Assembly (NCBI GenBank): GCA_900315455.1
Contig: OMZE01000025.1
Location: 1 to 63,539 of the forward strand
Source of the DNA: an uncultured Prevotellaceae bacterium
GTDB lineage: Bacteria; Bacteroidota; Bacteroidia; Bacteroidales; Bacteroidaceae
Direction: 5' to 3'
Length of the DNA: 63,539 nt
The translations under genes were made by a program, and so were the position numbers. Position 1 is the stretch's first letter. Every line of letters starts with the position of its first letter. Shown piece after piece: positions 1 to 9,223 of the stretch. The notes beneath the pieces are model-generated. The model was not told the origin of the DNA and ran no database searches. It saw only the letters and a list, made by a program, of their open reading frames with translations.

Positions 1-506
1 AGTTACTCATTTCCAATGAGTTGAGCAAACTTCGAAGCTTTTTTTATTCCTATTTTATGTTAAATTATGCAGGTGTCAAAACACTTGCGAAACTTTAGTT
101 TAGTTATTATTATTTTTTGTTATTGTTTTCTCTTTGCGTCGGAAAGGTTGTTTTTTTCTTTCGACATTGCAAAGATAGGTCGCCCAACAACGCTTCGCAA
201 TTATTTTCCTGTTTTTCTTCTTCAAAGCATACGACAGTTTCCAGATAATGCGACAATCAAAACAAACGCCCCGAAAACCTGTCGCAAACGATGAGAAAAA
301 CATTGTTTTCACCCTCCGAAGATGCCTCTCCATCGATGGGATGGATGGTAGGGGGATAGATGAAACAGACGGGCAAAGAAAAAATCAATGTGGAGCAAAA
401 ACCGGTCTTCTTGTTGGCGAAATGGTGCAAAAAAATGTTTGTCGGCTTATTCTTTCAAAATATTATTATGTATATTTGCATCCGATAAACATAAAAACTG
501 AAGAGA
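1..506. other. Left-edge non-coding region with promoter signals
   Basis: I see no convincing gene here; the short reading frames lack family features and overlap on both strands. A reverse-strand -7 box (TATCTTTG read leftward) lies at 170-177, with a weak -33 match near 198, so it probably drives a gene that starts at or beyond the left edge. A forward -7 box TATATTTG at 471-478 lies 29 bases before the GH97 start; its -33 element is poor. Confidence 0.5.
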
Positions 507-2495
507 ATGAAGGTAAGAATACTATTGGCTGCCCTGATGCTGCTCGCTGCCGTGAGCCATGCCTCTGCACAGGCTTCGGTAACAGCCGGTGGAAGGGTGA
601 CATCGCCCGATGAGCGCCTCAGCGTCGTCCTTTTCGCCAAGGATGGAAAGATGAAGTATAGCGTCACCTACGACGAACAGCCCGTGGTCCTGGAGTCGGA
701 GATGGGACTCGTTGCCAACATCTGTGACTTCTCCAACGGGATGTCGTGGATAAAAACTGATTTCGACAAGGTGACGAAAGACTATACCATGGCGCAGGCC
801 AAAGCCTCGCGGATTCACTATGAGGCCAACCGCATGGACGTGGACTTCGAGAATGCCAGTAAGCAGCGCATTACCGTCACTCTCCTTGTCTCCAACAACG
901 ACGTGGCGTTCCGCTACTCCCTCTACCGTGGCAAGAACGACAACCCGAAGTGCGCCGTCATCGAGCGCGAGGTCACCTCGTTTCGCTTCCCCGACGGCTC
1001 CACCACATTCCTCTGCCCACAGATAGGCCCGATGCAGGGATGGGAGCGCACCAAACCCTCGTATGAGGAAGACTATAAGGCCGACCGTCCGATGACGGAG
1101 CGCTCACAGTTTGGCCTGGGCTACACCTTCCCCTGCCTCTTCAGGTTGGGCGACAGTGGCTGGGCACTGGTGAGCGAGACGGGCGTGTCGAGCGCCTACT
1201 GCGGTTCACGCCTGAGCGACTATGACCCTGCGCGAGGCTACACCATCGCTTATCCTGAGCAAGGTGAATTCAACGGCATCGGCTCTGCCACGCCGGGCCT
1301 CTCTCTGCCTGGCAGCACTCCCTGGCGCACCATCACCATCGGCAAGACGCTGAAACCCATCGTCGAGACCACGGTGATGTACGACGTCGTCGACCCGCTC
1401 TATGAGGCCACCCAACCCTTCAAGCCGGGCCGCTACACCTGGAGTTGGCTCGTGTGGCAAGACAATTCCATCAACTACGACGACCAGGTGCAGTTTATCG
1501 ACCTCGCCTCGGCGATGGGCTTCGAATACTGTCTCGTCGACAACTGGTGGGACAAGAACATCGGCCGCGAGCGCATGGCAGAACTGTCGCGCTATGCCCA
1601 GTCGAAGGGCGTGCGTCTCATGCTCTGGTACAACTCCAACGGCTACTGGAACGACGCACCGCAGACACCCCGCGACTGCATGTCTACATCCTATGCCCGT
1701 GAGCGCGAGATGCGCTGGCTGAAGAGCATCGGAGCGGCAGGTATCAAGGTCGACTTCTTCGGCAGCGACAAGCAGGAGACCATGCGGCTCTACGAGGATA
1801 TCCTCAGCGATGCCAACCGCTACGGACTGCAGGTGGTGTTTCACGGCTGCACCATCCCCCGCGGATGGGAGCGGATGTACCCCAACTACGTGGCAAGCGA
1901 GGCGGCACTGGCCTCCGAGAACCTGATGTTCTCGCAGCGCCACTGCGACATGGAAGGCTTCGAACTCACCATGCACCCCTTCTCGCGCAACGCCATGGGG
2001 ACATTCGACTGGGGTGGGGTGGTGATGAACCGCCGCATGGGCCGCGACAACAACAGCGGCAACTACCGGCGTTCGTCAGACACCTTCGAGATGGCTACGG
2101 GTATCGTGCTGCAGACGGCGGTCAACTGCGTGGCGATGCAGCCCAACAACCTCGGCGAACTGCCGCAGTTTGAACTCGACTTCCTGCGCGCCCTGCCCAC
2201 GACATGGGACGAGACACGCTTCATCGACGGCTTCCCCACACGCTATGCCGTGCTGGCCCGCTGCCATGGCAACGACTGGTATGTGGCAGGACTAAACGGC
2301 ACCGACCAGCCGCTCACTCTCACCCTCGACCTGCCGATGATGGCTGGCACGACGGTGCAATACTATACCGACCGCCCCGCAGCGAAGACGCCCAACGCCA
2401 TCCCCGAGGCTGAGTTGCGCCAACTGAAGGTGGATAAGAAAGGCCGTGCGAAGGTCACCATCCAGCCCATGGGCGGCATCATTCTCGTGAAATAG
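507..2495 (+). CDS. GH97 family glycoside hydrolase (alpha-glucosidase/alpha-galactosidase type)
   Basis: Secreted or periplasmic enzyme that cleaves alpha-linked gluco- or galacto-oligosaccharides. The 662-aa length and order fit GH97: a signal peptide ending near ASAQ (residue 22), an N-terminal beta-sandwich to about residue 290, a TIM barrel to about 560 and a C-terminal beta domain. The barrel holds GIKVDFFGSDKQ with Asp416 where retaining GH97 enzymes (the alpha-galactosidase type) have an Asp nucleophile; inverting SusB-type enzymes use glutamates elsewhere. Retention is therefore likely but inferred. The stop is only 31 bases before the next forward gene, a transporter, which suggests co-transcription. 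The start has a good signal peptide just behind it and a -7 box 29 bases upstream. Confidence 0.9.
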   Translation: MKVRILLAALMLLAAVSHASAQASVTAGGRVTSPDERLSVVLFAKDGKMKYSVTYDEQPVVLESEMGLVANICDFSNGMSWIKTDFDKVTKDYTMAQAKASRIHYEANRMDVDFENASKQRITVTLLVSNNDVAFRYSLYRGKNDNPKCAVIEREVTSFRFPDGSTTFLCPQIGPMQGWERTKPSYEEDYKADRPMTERSQFGLGYTFPCLFRLGDSGWALVSETGVSSAYCGSRLSDYDPARGYTIAYPEQGEFNGIGSATPGLSLPGSTPWRTITIGKTLKPIVETTVMYDVVDPLYEATQPFKPGRYTWSWLVWQDNSINYDDQVQFIDLASAMGFEYCLVDNWWDKNIGRERMAELSRYAQSKGVRLMLWYNSNGYWNDAPQTPRDCMSTSYAREREMRWLKSIGAAGIKVDFFGSDKQETMRLYEDILSDANRYGLQVVFHGCTIPRGWERMYPNYVASEAALASENLMFSQRHCDMEGFELTMHPFSRNAMGTFDWGGVVMNRRMGRDNNSGNYRRSSDTFEMATGIVLQTAVNCVAMQPNNLGELPQFELDFLRALPTTWDETRFIDGFPTRYAVLARCHGNDWYVAGLNGTDQPLTLTLDLPMMAGTTVQYYTDRPAAKTPNAIPEAELRQLKVDKKGRAKVTIQPMGGIILVK

Positions 2496-2526
2496 TAGCG
2501 AAAATAGCACCAATCTATCTCTCACG

Positions 2527-3525
2527 ATGAATATCGAAAGACAGGAGGCACGGTTGCTGAGGTTTCTCAAAGACTGGACATTGCCCGTGGCGATGGCCGT
2601 GGGTACCGTAGTGTATCTTCTCTTCGCCTTCACGCCACAACTCGATGGGGCAGGGGAGTTCTTCGGACCCATTATCAGCGATATCTTCCCGCTTTTCATG
2701 TTCCTCATCCTCTTCGTCACCTTCTGCAAGGTCGACTTCCGTAGGCTGAGGCCGGTGGGATGGCATCTCTGGGTGGGGGTGTTCCAGGTGGTGTTCGTCA
2801 TCATGGTAGTGGCGGCGGTACTTACCTTCCACATCCAGGGCGAGAACCTCATCCTGCTCGAGGCACTGCTCACCTGCATCATCGGGCCCTGTGCCGCGGC
2901 AGCCGCCGTGGTGACGGCAAAACTGGGAGGCGACCTCGAGGAGATGACCACCTATACGTTTCTCTCCAACCTCCTCACGGCTGTCATGGTGCCGGTGTGC
3001 TTCCCACTCATCGACCCCTCCGTGAGCATGGGGTTCTGGCACGCGTTCTTCCTCATTCTGTATAAGGTGTGTTTGGTGCTCGTGGTGCCTATGTTGCTGG
3101 CGTATGTCGTGAAACACTTTATGCACCGCCTGCATCAGTGGGTGGTGGGGGTGAAAGACCTCTCGTTCTACCTCTGGGGGTTCTCGCTCACCATCGTCAC
3201 GGGAACGACGGTGAAGAATATCGTGCATGCCGACACCTCTGTGGCGTTCCTCGTGGTCATCGCACTGTCGGGACTCATGGTCTGTCTGCTGCAGTTTGCC
3301 GTCGGACGTTATGTGGGGCATTTCTTCCACCGCACACAGGAGGCCGGACAGGCCCTCGGACAGAAGAACACCGTCTTCGCCATCTGGATAGCCTATACCT
3401 ATCTCAACCCCATCTCGTCGGTAGGACCTGGCTGCTATATCCTCTGGCAGAATGTCATCAACAGCATCGAACTGTGGGTGTTTGGAAAGGAAGCCAAAAG
3501 GAAGGAATCGGAATCAGGAAGTTGA
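2527..3525 (+). CDS. BASS-like (bile acid:sodium symporter superfamily) membrane transporter
   Basis: A 332-aa integral membrane protein with about nine or ten hydrophobic helices across its length. Late in the protein, around residues 275-310, the stretch GQALGQKNTVFAIW followed by a Pro/Ser/Gly-rich PISSVGPG segment resembles the second conserved crossover region of BASS-type symporters. The substrate cannot be read from sequence. It follows the GH97 gene with a 31-base gap, so it may import a product of that pathway, but this is inference. The C-terminus is a short charged tail (KEAKRKESESGS). It could instead be an orphan permease-like protein of Bacteroidota. Confidence 0.6.
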   Translation: MNIERQEARLLRFLKDWTLPVAMAVGTVVYLLFAFTPQLDGAGEFFGPIISDIFPLFMFLILFVTFCKVDFRRLRPVGWHLWVGVFQVVFVIMVVAAVLTFHIQGENLILLEALLTCIIGPCAAAAAVVTAKLGGDLEEMTTYTFLSNLLTAVMVPVCFPLIDPSVSMGFWHAFFLILYKVCLVLVVPMLLAYVVKHFMHRLHQWVVGVKDLSFYLWGFSLTIVTGTTVKNIVHADTSVAFLVVIALSGLMVCLLQFAVGRYVGHFFHRTQEAGQALGQKNTVFAIWIAYTYLNPISSVGPGCYILWQNVINSIELWVFGKEAKRKESESGS

Positions 3526-3614
3526 AAGGATGTTAAAGGGATGTCATGAGGGAAAATAAAAGGGCATGAATCCCGTTTCTCAATGAGAATATCACATATA
3601 ATAGTATATAGACA

Positions 3615-4379
3615 ATGAAAAAGAAACTTTTGCTCTTCGTGAGCATCTTCTCTGCAGCCCTTGCTGTATGGGCGCAGTCTCCGCTCGACAGCCTCGACAT
3701 CGTGGTCGACAAAGTGCTCGCAGGAGAGCCGGTAGACAATATCGAGACAACGGTAGAGAACGATACCTGCCGCCATAACGTCCTCATCTTCGGCGACTCC
3801 ACGCTCGACGGTGTGGCACGACGCTTTGCCGACTACGCCCGTCAGAACGGGTATACGATGTACTCCTCGGTGTGGTATGGCGCTACACTGAAATGCTGGG
3901 CTTATACCACCGAACTCCCCCGGCTCATCAAGAAGGTGAAACCCACCTTCATCATCATCTCTCTCGGCACCAACGACCTGGGATATCATGATATCGCAGC
4001 CAGAGGCGAGGCGGTGAGGGAAATCATGCGCGAGATAGGCGACATTCCCTTCATCTGGATCGGCCCCATCTCGCTCAAGGCGGTGGCACGCGACCCGGGC
4101 ATCGTGAATGTGATACGCGAGAATGTGGGGGCCGACCGCTTCTACGACAGTTACCACCTCAAACTGCAGCGCTTCCCCGACGGCATACATCCCACCTTTG
4201 AGGCCAGCGGCCACTGGGTCGACGGCGTGGCACGGTGGATGAGTGGTCCGGAGGCCCGTCACCCCATCGTGATGGAATATCCCAGAACCACCGCGCAGCA
4301 GTTCAAGCACGACGAGCGTCACCAGACGAAGTACAAAGGCACCAACAAGAACACTGGGAAAACCAATACGCTTCGTTGA
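3615..4379 (+). CDS. Secreted SGNH/GDSL-fold hydrolase
   Basis: A 254-aa exported esterase-type hydrolase. It has a signal peptide ending near VWAQ (residue 21), block I GDST with nucleophile Ser62, block III GTND at 118-121 (Asn120 for the oxyanion hole) and block V DGIHPT with Asp189 and His192. All catalytic residues are therefore present. Enzymes of this fold remove acyl groups from carbohydrates or lipids; beside a GH97 enzyme, carbohydrate de-acylation is a reasonable guess. The C-terminal 30 residues are Lys/Asn/Thr-rich and probably disordered. The gap to the upstream transporter is 89 bases, so it may belong to the same transcript. Confidence 0.8.
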   Translation: MKKKLLLFVSIFSAALAVWAQSPLDSLDIVVDKVLAGEPVDNIETTVENDTCRHNVLIFGDSTLDGVARRFADYARQNGYTMYSSVWYGATLKCWAYTTELPRLIKKVKPTFIIISLGTNDLGYHDIAARGEAVREIMREIGDIPFIWIGPISLKAVARDPGIVNVIRENVGADRFYDSYHLKLQRFPDGIHPTFEASGHWVDGVARWMSGPEARHPIVMEYPRTTAQQFKHDERHQTKYKGTNKNTGKTNTLR

Positions 4380-4384
4380 GGTTG

Positions 4385-4440
4385 GGATTGGAGATGTGAG
4401 GTCGGGCCTCCGCCCGATTGAAGATTGAAGCCCCAAAAGT
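4385..4440. repeat. Intergenic (TTCAATC-type) repeat with GGGC hairpin
   Basis: A short inverted repeat, CGGGC-CTCC-GCCCG, is followed by tandem GATTGAAG units. The same motif family recurs at 5850-5910 and 54066-54200, so it is a dispersed intergenic repeat of this genome. Confidence 0.5.
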
Positions 4441-4476
4441 CACTGTAGACACTAAAAACCCTTTATCATAACGACC

Positions 4477-5715
4477 ATGGAAAAGAAAACCCCAACAAAG
4501 AAAAGCAGAAGGCATCTGAAACCCTCCATCGCCCTCGAGAAACAACTCAGCAAGCAAATCTACAATGCCCTGCAGGGGGCGGTGGTAGAGGCCGTGCTCA
4601 AGAAAATACAGACATCGAGCGCCGACACTTACTGGCGGAGCAGCATGGAAGGCCACAGCCTGAAAGTGCAGGAAGACCTGCTGCCCGACTTCTACCGCCT
4701 TTGCCATGACGTGAAAAAGAAACTGCGCTTCGAGGAGCCGGTCGACTTCTACATCACCGGCGACTCCTCGGTGAATGCTTTCTCCGTGGCTGCCGAGGGA
4801 AAGGGCGAACCGAATATTGTGAACGTGAACTCGGCACTCTTCGACCTGATGACGGAAGAGGAACTGCGCTTCGTCATCGGACACGAACTCGGTCACCTCA
4901 TCAACAAAGATACGAAACTCAACCGTCTCGTGCGCTTCGTCTTCCCGCCAGAGGCCGCCGTGCCCGTGTCGCTGCAATACAAAATCCGACTCCACGACCA
5001 ACTGGCAGAACTGGTGGCCGACCGCTATGGGTATATGGCGACCGATGACCTGGGCGTGTGCGTCACGGCGTTCTTCAAACTCGCCTCCGGACTCGACCTG
5101 GTGAAGATGAACGTGAGCCTCGATGCCCTCATCGCCGACAACAACCGCCGCCTCAACTACTTTCTCAAAGATAAGGGCATCAGCCGTGCCACACATCCTG
5201 TGAACCCCATCCGCGTGCAGGCATTGAACCTCTTCTCTACGATGGAGACGCAGCAGGACCTCAACGATGGGATGGAGGAACTCATCTCCATCCTGCTCAA
5301 GGTGGGCGACAGCGAACTCGATGAGTACACCGCACAGTTCATCGTCTCGGCGGGCATCCTCGTCGCGAATATCGACAAGGCACTCAACCTTGAGGAATAC
5401 CATGCCATCATCGAGAACCTCGCCGACCTGAAAATCTTCCCGCGAAAATTCATCGAAGAGGTGATGAAAGGCGACATCATGAAGACGTTCAACGACTCGG
5501 TGGAGAATATCCTCAAGATCAACCCGGGCATGCGCGAAGACATGCTCGAGTATATGATTCAAATCGTCATCTCCGACAAGACCATCTCCAACGAGGAGAT
5601 GAACATGCTCTACGACTTCGGGCGCAACGTGGGACTGAGCGACATGGAGGTGGCCACCGCCATCGCCGTTGCCATACAGAAGAACTACATCCCCAGCATG
5701 GAAGCGATTTCGTAA
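4477..5715 (+). CDS. M48-family zinc metalloprotease with TerB-like C-terminal domain
   Basis: A 412-aa cytosolic-looking protein with no signal peptide or clear membrane helix. Zinc site HELGH at residues 136-140 and a downstream glutamate in QLAELVADRYG (Glu178) match the M48 HExxH...E pattern. A Lys-rich N-terminus precedes it. Residues about 250-412 form an all-helical, acidic domain ending with the tail SDKTISNEEMNMLYDFG, which resembles TerB/tellurite-resistance-like helical domains. M48 enzymes degrade damaged or membrane proteins; the substrate here is unknown. It ends just before a 9-bp repeat tract and a strong hairpin, so it is the last gene of the forward run. Confidence 0.78.
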   Translation: MEKKTPTKKSRRHLKPSIALEKQLSKQIYNALQGAVVEAVLKKIQTSSADTYWRSSMEGHSLKVQEDLLPDFYRLCHDVKKKLRFEEPVDFYITGDSSVNAFSVAAEGKGEPNIVNVNSALFDLMTEEELRFVIGHELGHLINKDTKLNRLVRFVFPPEAAVPVSLQYKIRLHDQLAELVADRYGYMATDDLGVCVTAFFKLASGLDLVKMNVSLDALIADNNRRLNYFLKDKGISRATHPVNPIRVQALNLFSTMETQQDLNDGMEELISILLKVGDSELDEYTAQFIVSAGILVANIDKALNLEEYHAIIENLADLKIFPRKFIEEVMKGDIMKTFNDSVENILKINPGMREDMLEYMIQIVISDKTISNEEMNMLYDFGRNVGLSDMEVATAIAVAIQKNYIPSMEAIS

Positions 5716-5742
5716 AACAGGTCGCAGGCCTTATAGGTAAAT

Positions 5743-5791
5743 AGTAACTATAGTTACTATCGACACTATAGTTACTATAATCTCTATAGAT
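5743..5791. repeat. Nine-bp tandem repeat (TAGTTACTA-type)
   Basis: About five degenerate 9-bp units built on TAGTTACTA/TAGTAACTA. The units are partly self-complementary. A second array of the same unit lies at 41933-41981, there also beside a terminator hairpin. Confidence 0.8.
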
Positions 5792-5793
5792 AG

Positions 5794-5824
5794 TTTTCCC
5801 CCGCCATCCAATGGCGGGGGAAAA
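5794..5824. terminator. Convergent bidirectional terminator
   Basis: Perfect 14-bp stem: TTTTCCCCCGCCAT at 5794-5807, a 3-base loop, and its complement at 5811-5824. It sits between the M48 gene (forward) and the OPT gene (reverse), with A/T runs on both outer sides, so it can stop transcripts from both. Confidence 0.8.
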
Positions 5825-5849
5825 CCATATAAGCATTATTCCGAATCGG

Positions 5850-5912
5850 GAGAAGCCCGAAATAATCTTCAATTTTCAATCGGGCGAAGCCCGGTGAATT
5901 TTCAATCCTGAA
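5850..5912. repeat. Intergenic TTTTCAATC / GGGC-AAGC-CC repeat
   Basis: Tandem TCTTCAATTTTCAATC-type units around CGGG(A/C)GAAGCCCG inverted repeats, just downstream of the OPT gene stop. Same family as 4385-4440 and 54066-54200. Confidence 0.5.
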
Positions 5913-5918
5913 AAGGCT

Positions 5919-7919
5919 TTATTTCTCTTTCTTGCTCACCCTCGTTGCCCAAACAAAGAAGAGGATGAGGAGGATGTAGGCGATGAGAGAGTATACTTCG
6001 GATAAGTGGTTCTCGAGCCATGCCTTGTCGATGAGGTCAATTCCTGCGAAACGCAGGATGGAACTCACCACACCCATCAGCGCACCACCGGCGATGAAAC
6101 CGCTGGCTATCAGCGTGCCCTTCTCGCCACGCGCCTCGTTCACGGCTTTATCCTTGCTGCGGGTGGTGACAAACCAGTTCACGGCACCACCGATGAGCAG
6201 CGGTGTGTTCAACTCGATGGGGATGAACATGCCGAGGGCGAAAGGCAGGGCGGGAATCTTGCACACCGTGAGTAGGATGGCGATGACGGCACCGACGGCG
6301 TAGAGCAGCCACGGTGCTCCCACACCGTTCATCAGTGGGTCGATGACGGCTGCCATGGCATTGGCCTGTGGGGCAGCCAGGTTGTCGCTGGCAAAACCGT
6401 AGGTCTCGTTGAGCAGAATCATCACACCACCCACGGTGGCTGCCGATACAAGGGTGCCGAGGAATTTCCACGACTCCTGCTTCTTCGGCGTGGTGCCGAG
6501 CCAGTAGCCCACCTTTAAGTCGGTGATAAACGCGCCTGCCATGGAGAGCGCCGTACATACCACACCACCCATGATGAGGGCTGCCACCATGCCGGCGGTG
6601 CCCTTCAGACCCACTGCCACCATCACCACGGAGGCGAGGATGAGGGTCATCAGCGTCATGCCCGATACGGGGTTGCTGCCCACGATGGCGATGGCATTGG
6701 CTGCCACGGTGGTGAAGAGGAAGGCGATGACCGTTACCAGCAGGATGCCCATCACGGCGAAGAGCAGGTTGCCCTTCATCACACCCAGCCAGAAGAAGAT
6801 GAAGGTGATGAGGATGGTGACGATGCTGCCGATGGCGATGACTTTGAACGAGATGTCACGGCTCGTGCGCTCCACCTCCTCCAGCGATGCTCCCTTGCCC
6901 TTCATCTCTTTCGATGCGAGGGAGACGGCACTCTTGATGATGCCCCACGAACGGATGATGCCGATGATGCCTGCCATGGCGATACCGCCGATGCCGATGC
7001 TCTTGGCATAACTCTTGAAGATGAGTTCCGGGCTCATCTCACCCACGGGAGTGGTGATGTTGGGGTCCCAGGCGTTGAGCACCTGGTCGCCGAAGAACAG
7101 GGCAATGCCGGGAACGATGAGCCACCAGACAGCCAGCGAACCGAGGCAGATGATGAAGGCGTATTTCAGACCGATGATATACCCCAGACCCAATACAGCG
7201 GCGCCGGTATTGATTTTGAACACCAGTTTTGCCTTGTCGGCCAACTGTTCGCCGATGGCGAAGACACGCGTGGTGAAGTTCTCGTTCCACCATCCGAAGG
7301 TAGCCACGATGAAGTCGTAAAGACCGCCCACCAGTCCGGCGATGAGCAACGGCTTGGCCTGGCTGCCGCCCTTCGCGCCGCTCACCAGCACCTGCGTGGT
7401 GGCAGTGGCCTCGGGGAAGGGGTATTTGCCGTGCATCTCCTTCACGAAATACTTGCGGAAGGGGATGAGGAAAAGGATGCCGATGATGCCGCCAAGGAGC
7501 GACGAGAGGAATACCTTGAAGAAAGAGGCTGTCATCTCAGGGTCGTCGGGATACTTCGCCTGGAGGATGTAGATGGCGGGGAGAGTGAAGATGGCTCCTG
7601 CCACCACGGCACCCGAACAGGCACCGATGCTCTGGATAATCACATTCTCGCCCAATGCATTCTTGCGCTTCGCTGCCGTAGAGGCTCCCACAGCGATGAT
7701 GGCGATGGGGATGGCGGCCTCAAACACCTGGCCCACCTTCAGTCCAAGGTAGGCAGCAGCGGCAGAGAAGAGCATGGCCATGATGATACCCCAGGTCACC
7801 GACCAGGCGTTAACTTCGGGATAGGTACGCCCCGGTTTCATCACCGGCTCGTAGTTCTCTCCCTCTTTCAGTTCCCGAAACGCGTTCTCGGGCAACTGGA
7901 TGATGTCTTTTTCTTCCAT
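5919..7919 (-). CDS. OPT family oligopeptide transporter
   Basis: A 666-aa multi-spanning inner-membrane protein of the oligopeptide transporter (OPT) superfamily, which in bacteria moves small peptides or metal chelates by proton symport. Hydrophobic helices run from about residue 38 to the end (roughly 14-16). Family-type segments include the N-terminal NAWSVTWGIIMAMLFSAAAA, the KYPFPEATATTQVL segment near residue 165 and NPVSGMT near 420. The KEMHGKYPFPEATA signature is typical of the bacterial OPT branch. It lies 25 bases downstream of the small HExxH-like protein in the same direction and ends facing the M48 gene. Confidence 0.9.
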   Translation of the reverse strand: MEEKDIIQLPENAFRELKEGENYEPVMKPGRTYPEVNAWSVTWGIIMAMLFSAAAAYLGLKVGQVFEAAIPIAIIAVGASTAAKRKNALGENVIIQSIGACSGAVVAGAIFTLPAIYILQAKYPDDPEMTASFFKVFLSSLLGGIIGILFLIPFRKYFVKEMHGKYPFPEATATTQVLVSGAKGGSQAKPLLIAGLVGGLYDFIVATFGWWNENFTTRVFAIGEQLADKAKLVFKINTGAAVLGLGYIIGLKYAFIICLGSLAVWWLIVPGIALFFGDQVLNAWDPNITTPVGEMSPELIFKSYAKSIGIGGIAMAGIIGIIRSWGIIKSAVSLASKEMKGKGASLEEVERTSRDISFKVIAIGSIVTILITFIFFWLGVMKGNLLFAVMGILLVTVIAFLFTTVAANAIAIVGSNPVSGMTLMTLILASVVMVAVGLKGTAGMVAALIMGGVVCTALSMAGAFITDLKVGYWLGTTPKKQESWKFLGTLVSAATVGGVMILLNETYGFASDNLAAPQANAMAAVIDPLMNGVGAPWLLYAVGAVIAILLTVCKIPALPFALGMFIPIELNTPLLIGGAVNWFVTTRSKDKAVNEARGEKGTLIASGFIAGGALMGVVSSILRFAGIDLIDKAWLENHLSEVYSLIAYILLILFFVWATRVSKKEK

Positions 7920-7944
7920 TGTGATAATGTCTTTATGATGATTT

Positions 7945-8271
7945 TTACGATTTCTTCCTCAAGTATTTCGTCCACGCATACCACTTCCGGTGTTTCAGGT
8001 AGTCTTCCTCGTGCTCATGCAGGTAGGCCTCGCGCTCCAATGAGATGCGGTAGTAGGCGCGCCCGGGGGTGGGGAGTTTCACCAGCCACTCCACCAGATA
8101 CCAGATATAGAAGAACACGATACCCATCTCCAGGAGTTGCGCGGTGTGTATGCGCTCATGGTTGATGAGCCGCGGCGTCAGGTGGGTGTCGTGGTGGCAG
8201 AAGAGCACCCCCATGATGTTCATGGCGGTGTAGCCTCGTGCTGGCAGGTATTTGTTGCGGATGATAATCAT
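7945..8271 (-). CDS. Small conserved protein with an HExxH-like motif
   Basis: A 108-aa protein I do not recognise by name. It contains NHERIHTAQ (an HExxH pattern, residues about 40-44), one hydrophobic segment (LEMGIVFFYIWYLVEWLV) and later an acidic/His-rich EREAYLHEHEEDYLKHRKW. This resembles minimal membrane-tethered zincin-like proteins, but no activity is established. I chose ATG at 8271; a -7 box TAAATTTG (8285-8278) lies only 6 bases upstream, so the transcript may have little or no leader. It precedes the OPT gene by 25 bases and probably shares its transcript. Confidence 0.65.
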   Translation of the reverse strand: MIIIRNKYLPARGYTAMNIMGVLFCHHDTHLTPRLINHERIHTAQLLEMGIVFFYIWYLVEWLVKLPTPGRAYYRISLEREAYLHEHEEDYLKHRKWYAWTKYLRKKS

Positions 8272-8349
8272 TGGCGACAAATTTAGACAAAATTTGGGAA
8301 TTTTGTGCCAGTAGGCAAAAAAATGTTTCTGTCTGTAAGGTCAAAATGC

Positions 8350-8400
8350 GATTAAGCGAGAGGAAATCCGAAAAACTTTTGGATTTCCAATCGCTTAGTC
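8350..8400. promoter_or_regulatory. Large inverted repeat overlapping promoter spacer
   Basis: Two 20-base arms, 8350-8369 and 8381-8400, are complementary at 18 of 20 positions around an 11-base loop. The right arm starts on the last base of the -33 element (TTTG, 8378-8381) and ends one base before the -7 box. A DNA-binding repressor or activator site is the simplest reading; a transcribed hairpin is ruled out because the arms lie upstream of the start site. Confidence 0.6.
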
Positions 8401-8409
8401 GTACCTTTG
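8378..8409 (+). promoter_or_regulatory. Consensus Bacteroidota promoter
   Basis: TTTG at 8378-8381, a 20-base spacer, then TACCTTTG at 8402-8409. Initiation would be near 8416, so the TTG at 8407 and the out-of-frame ATG at 8411 cannot start the downstream gene. This decides for a start at 8434 or later. Confidence 0.8.
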
Positions 8410-8433
8410 CATGATAAAAAACCCGATGTTGAT

Positions 8434-9114
8434 TTGAAAAGAGAAACCCTTTGTCGGAGCGTGCTGCGCTGCATGATGGCCGTCGTCATGGCGATGGCTG
8501 GTCATGCAGTGGCTTCTGCGCAGTCGTTTCTCTCCACCCATACCTCGACGTTGGAGAAGAATGGCTGGAGTGCTTCGGTGGAGTTTCCTACCGATGGCGA
8601 CAAGGCTGTGATAGAGAGTGTGATGCGCTGGATAGCCGACGTGCTCGACATCGACGAAGGGCGCAGAACCAATGTCTACGGGATGCTGCAGGCCTCCAGC
8701 GACGCTTTCTTGGCTTCACAGCAGTCGTTCAAGCGCACGATAGAGGTGGAGCGGTCGTATGAAGATGAAGGGTGCGTCACCTTCGAGGCGATGGTCACCG
8801 ACAAGGGCTCAGAAACCTGGCGCTGGGCCGACTGCGCCTCGTTCAGCAAGCGCGACGGTCACCGTATCAAACTCAATGAGATTTTCAAGTGCGACAAGTC
8901 TGACATCTGCCGGCTGATGTGGCAGTACCGGGGCGACCTTCCCCTCGATGCCGACGGTCCCGAAGACCTGGTGCCGGTGAATGCCGGCTTCATCGATGGC
9001 TGGATAGTGGTCATCGGCCCCGCCCTGCATTACACGGGCGCCCCTTTCCGCCTGCGCTACGAAGAGATTCTTCCTTATCTGCGCACGAGCGAGAACGGCT
9101 ATTTCACCTACTGA
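8434..9114 (+). CDS. Secreted DUF3298-domain (RsiV-like) protein
   Basis: A 226-aa exported protein. I chose the TTG at 8434, which gives a normal signal peptide (MKRETLC..., hydrophobic core, cleavage near ASAQ, residue 30) and lies after the predicted transcription start; the ATG at 8476 is the alternative. The C-terminal part (about residues 130-226) matches the DUF3298 pattern, ending in PFRLRYEEILPYL. Proteins with this domain occur in Bacteroidota envelopes and in anti-sigma factors of the RsiV type, where the domain binds lysozyme. A lysozyme-binding role here is possible, not shown. It is a single-gene unit facing the export operon. Confidence 0.65.
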   Translation: MKRETLCRSVLRCMMAVVMAMAGHAVASAQSFLSTHTSTLEKNGWSASVEFPTDGDKAVIESVMRWIADVLDIDEGRRTNVYGMLQASSDAFLASQQSFKRTIEVERSYEDEGCVTFEAMVTDKGSETWRWADCASFSKRDGHRIKLNEIFKCDKSDICRLMWQYRGDLPLDADGPEDLVPVNAGFIDGWIVVIGPALHYTGAPFRLRYEEILPYLRTSENGYFTY

Positions 9115-9223
9115 CCTCACTTTTTTTGTCTTTTGTCCTTTCAACAGGAAGTCAACCTGAACTACTGTCACGATGATGCCCGGGTAATTGCTGTTTGATT
9201 CGTCTGTAATGTATGTCAATGTT

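Noticed and set aside
67-613. Short ORFs before the GH97 gene
   Set aside because: Overlapping frames in AT-rich intergenic DNA, no family features, crossing the promoter region.
4303-5562. A 419-codon reverse ORF opposite the M48 gene
   Set aside because: Antisense shadow; the forward frame has the HELGH zinc site.
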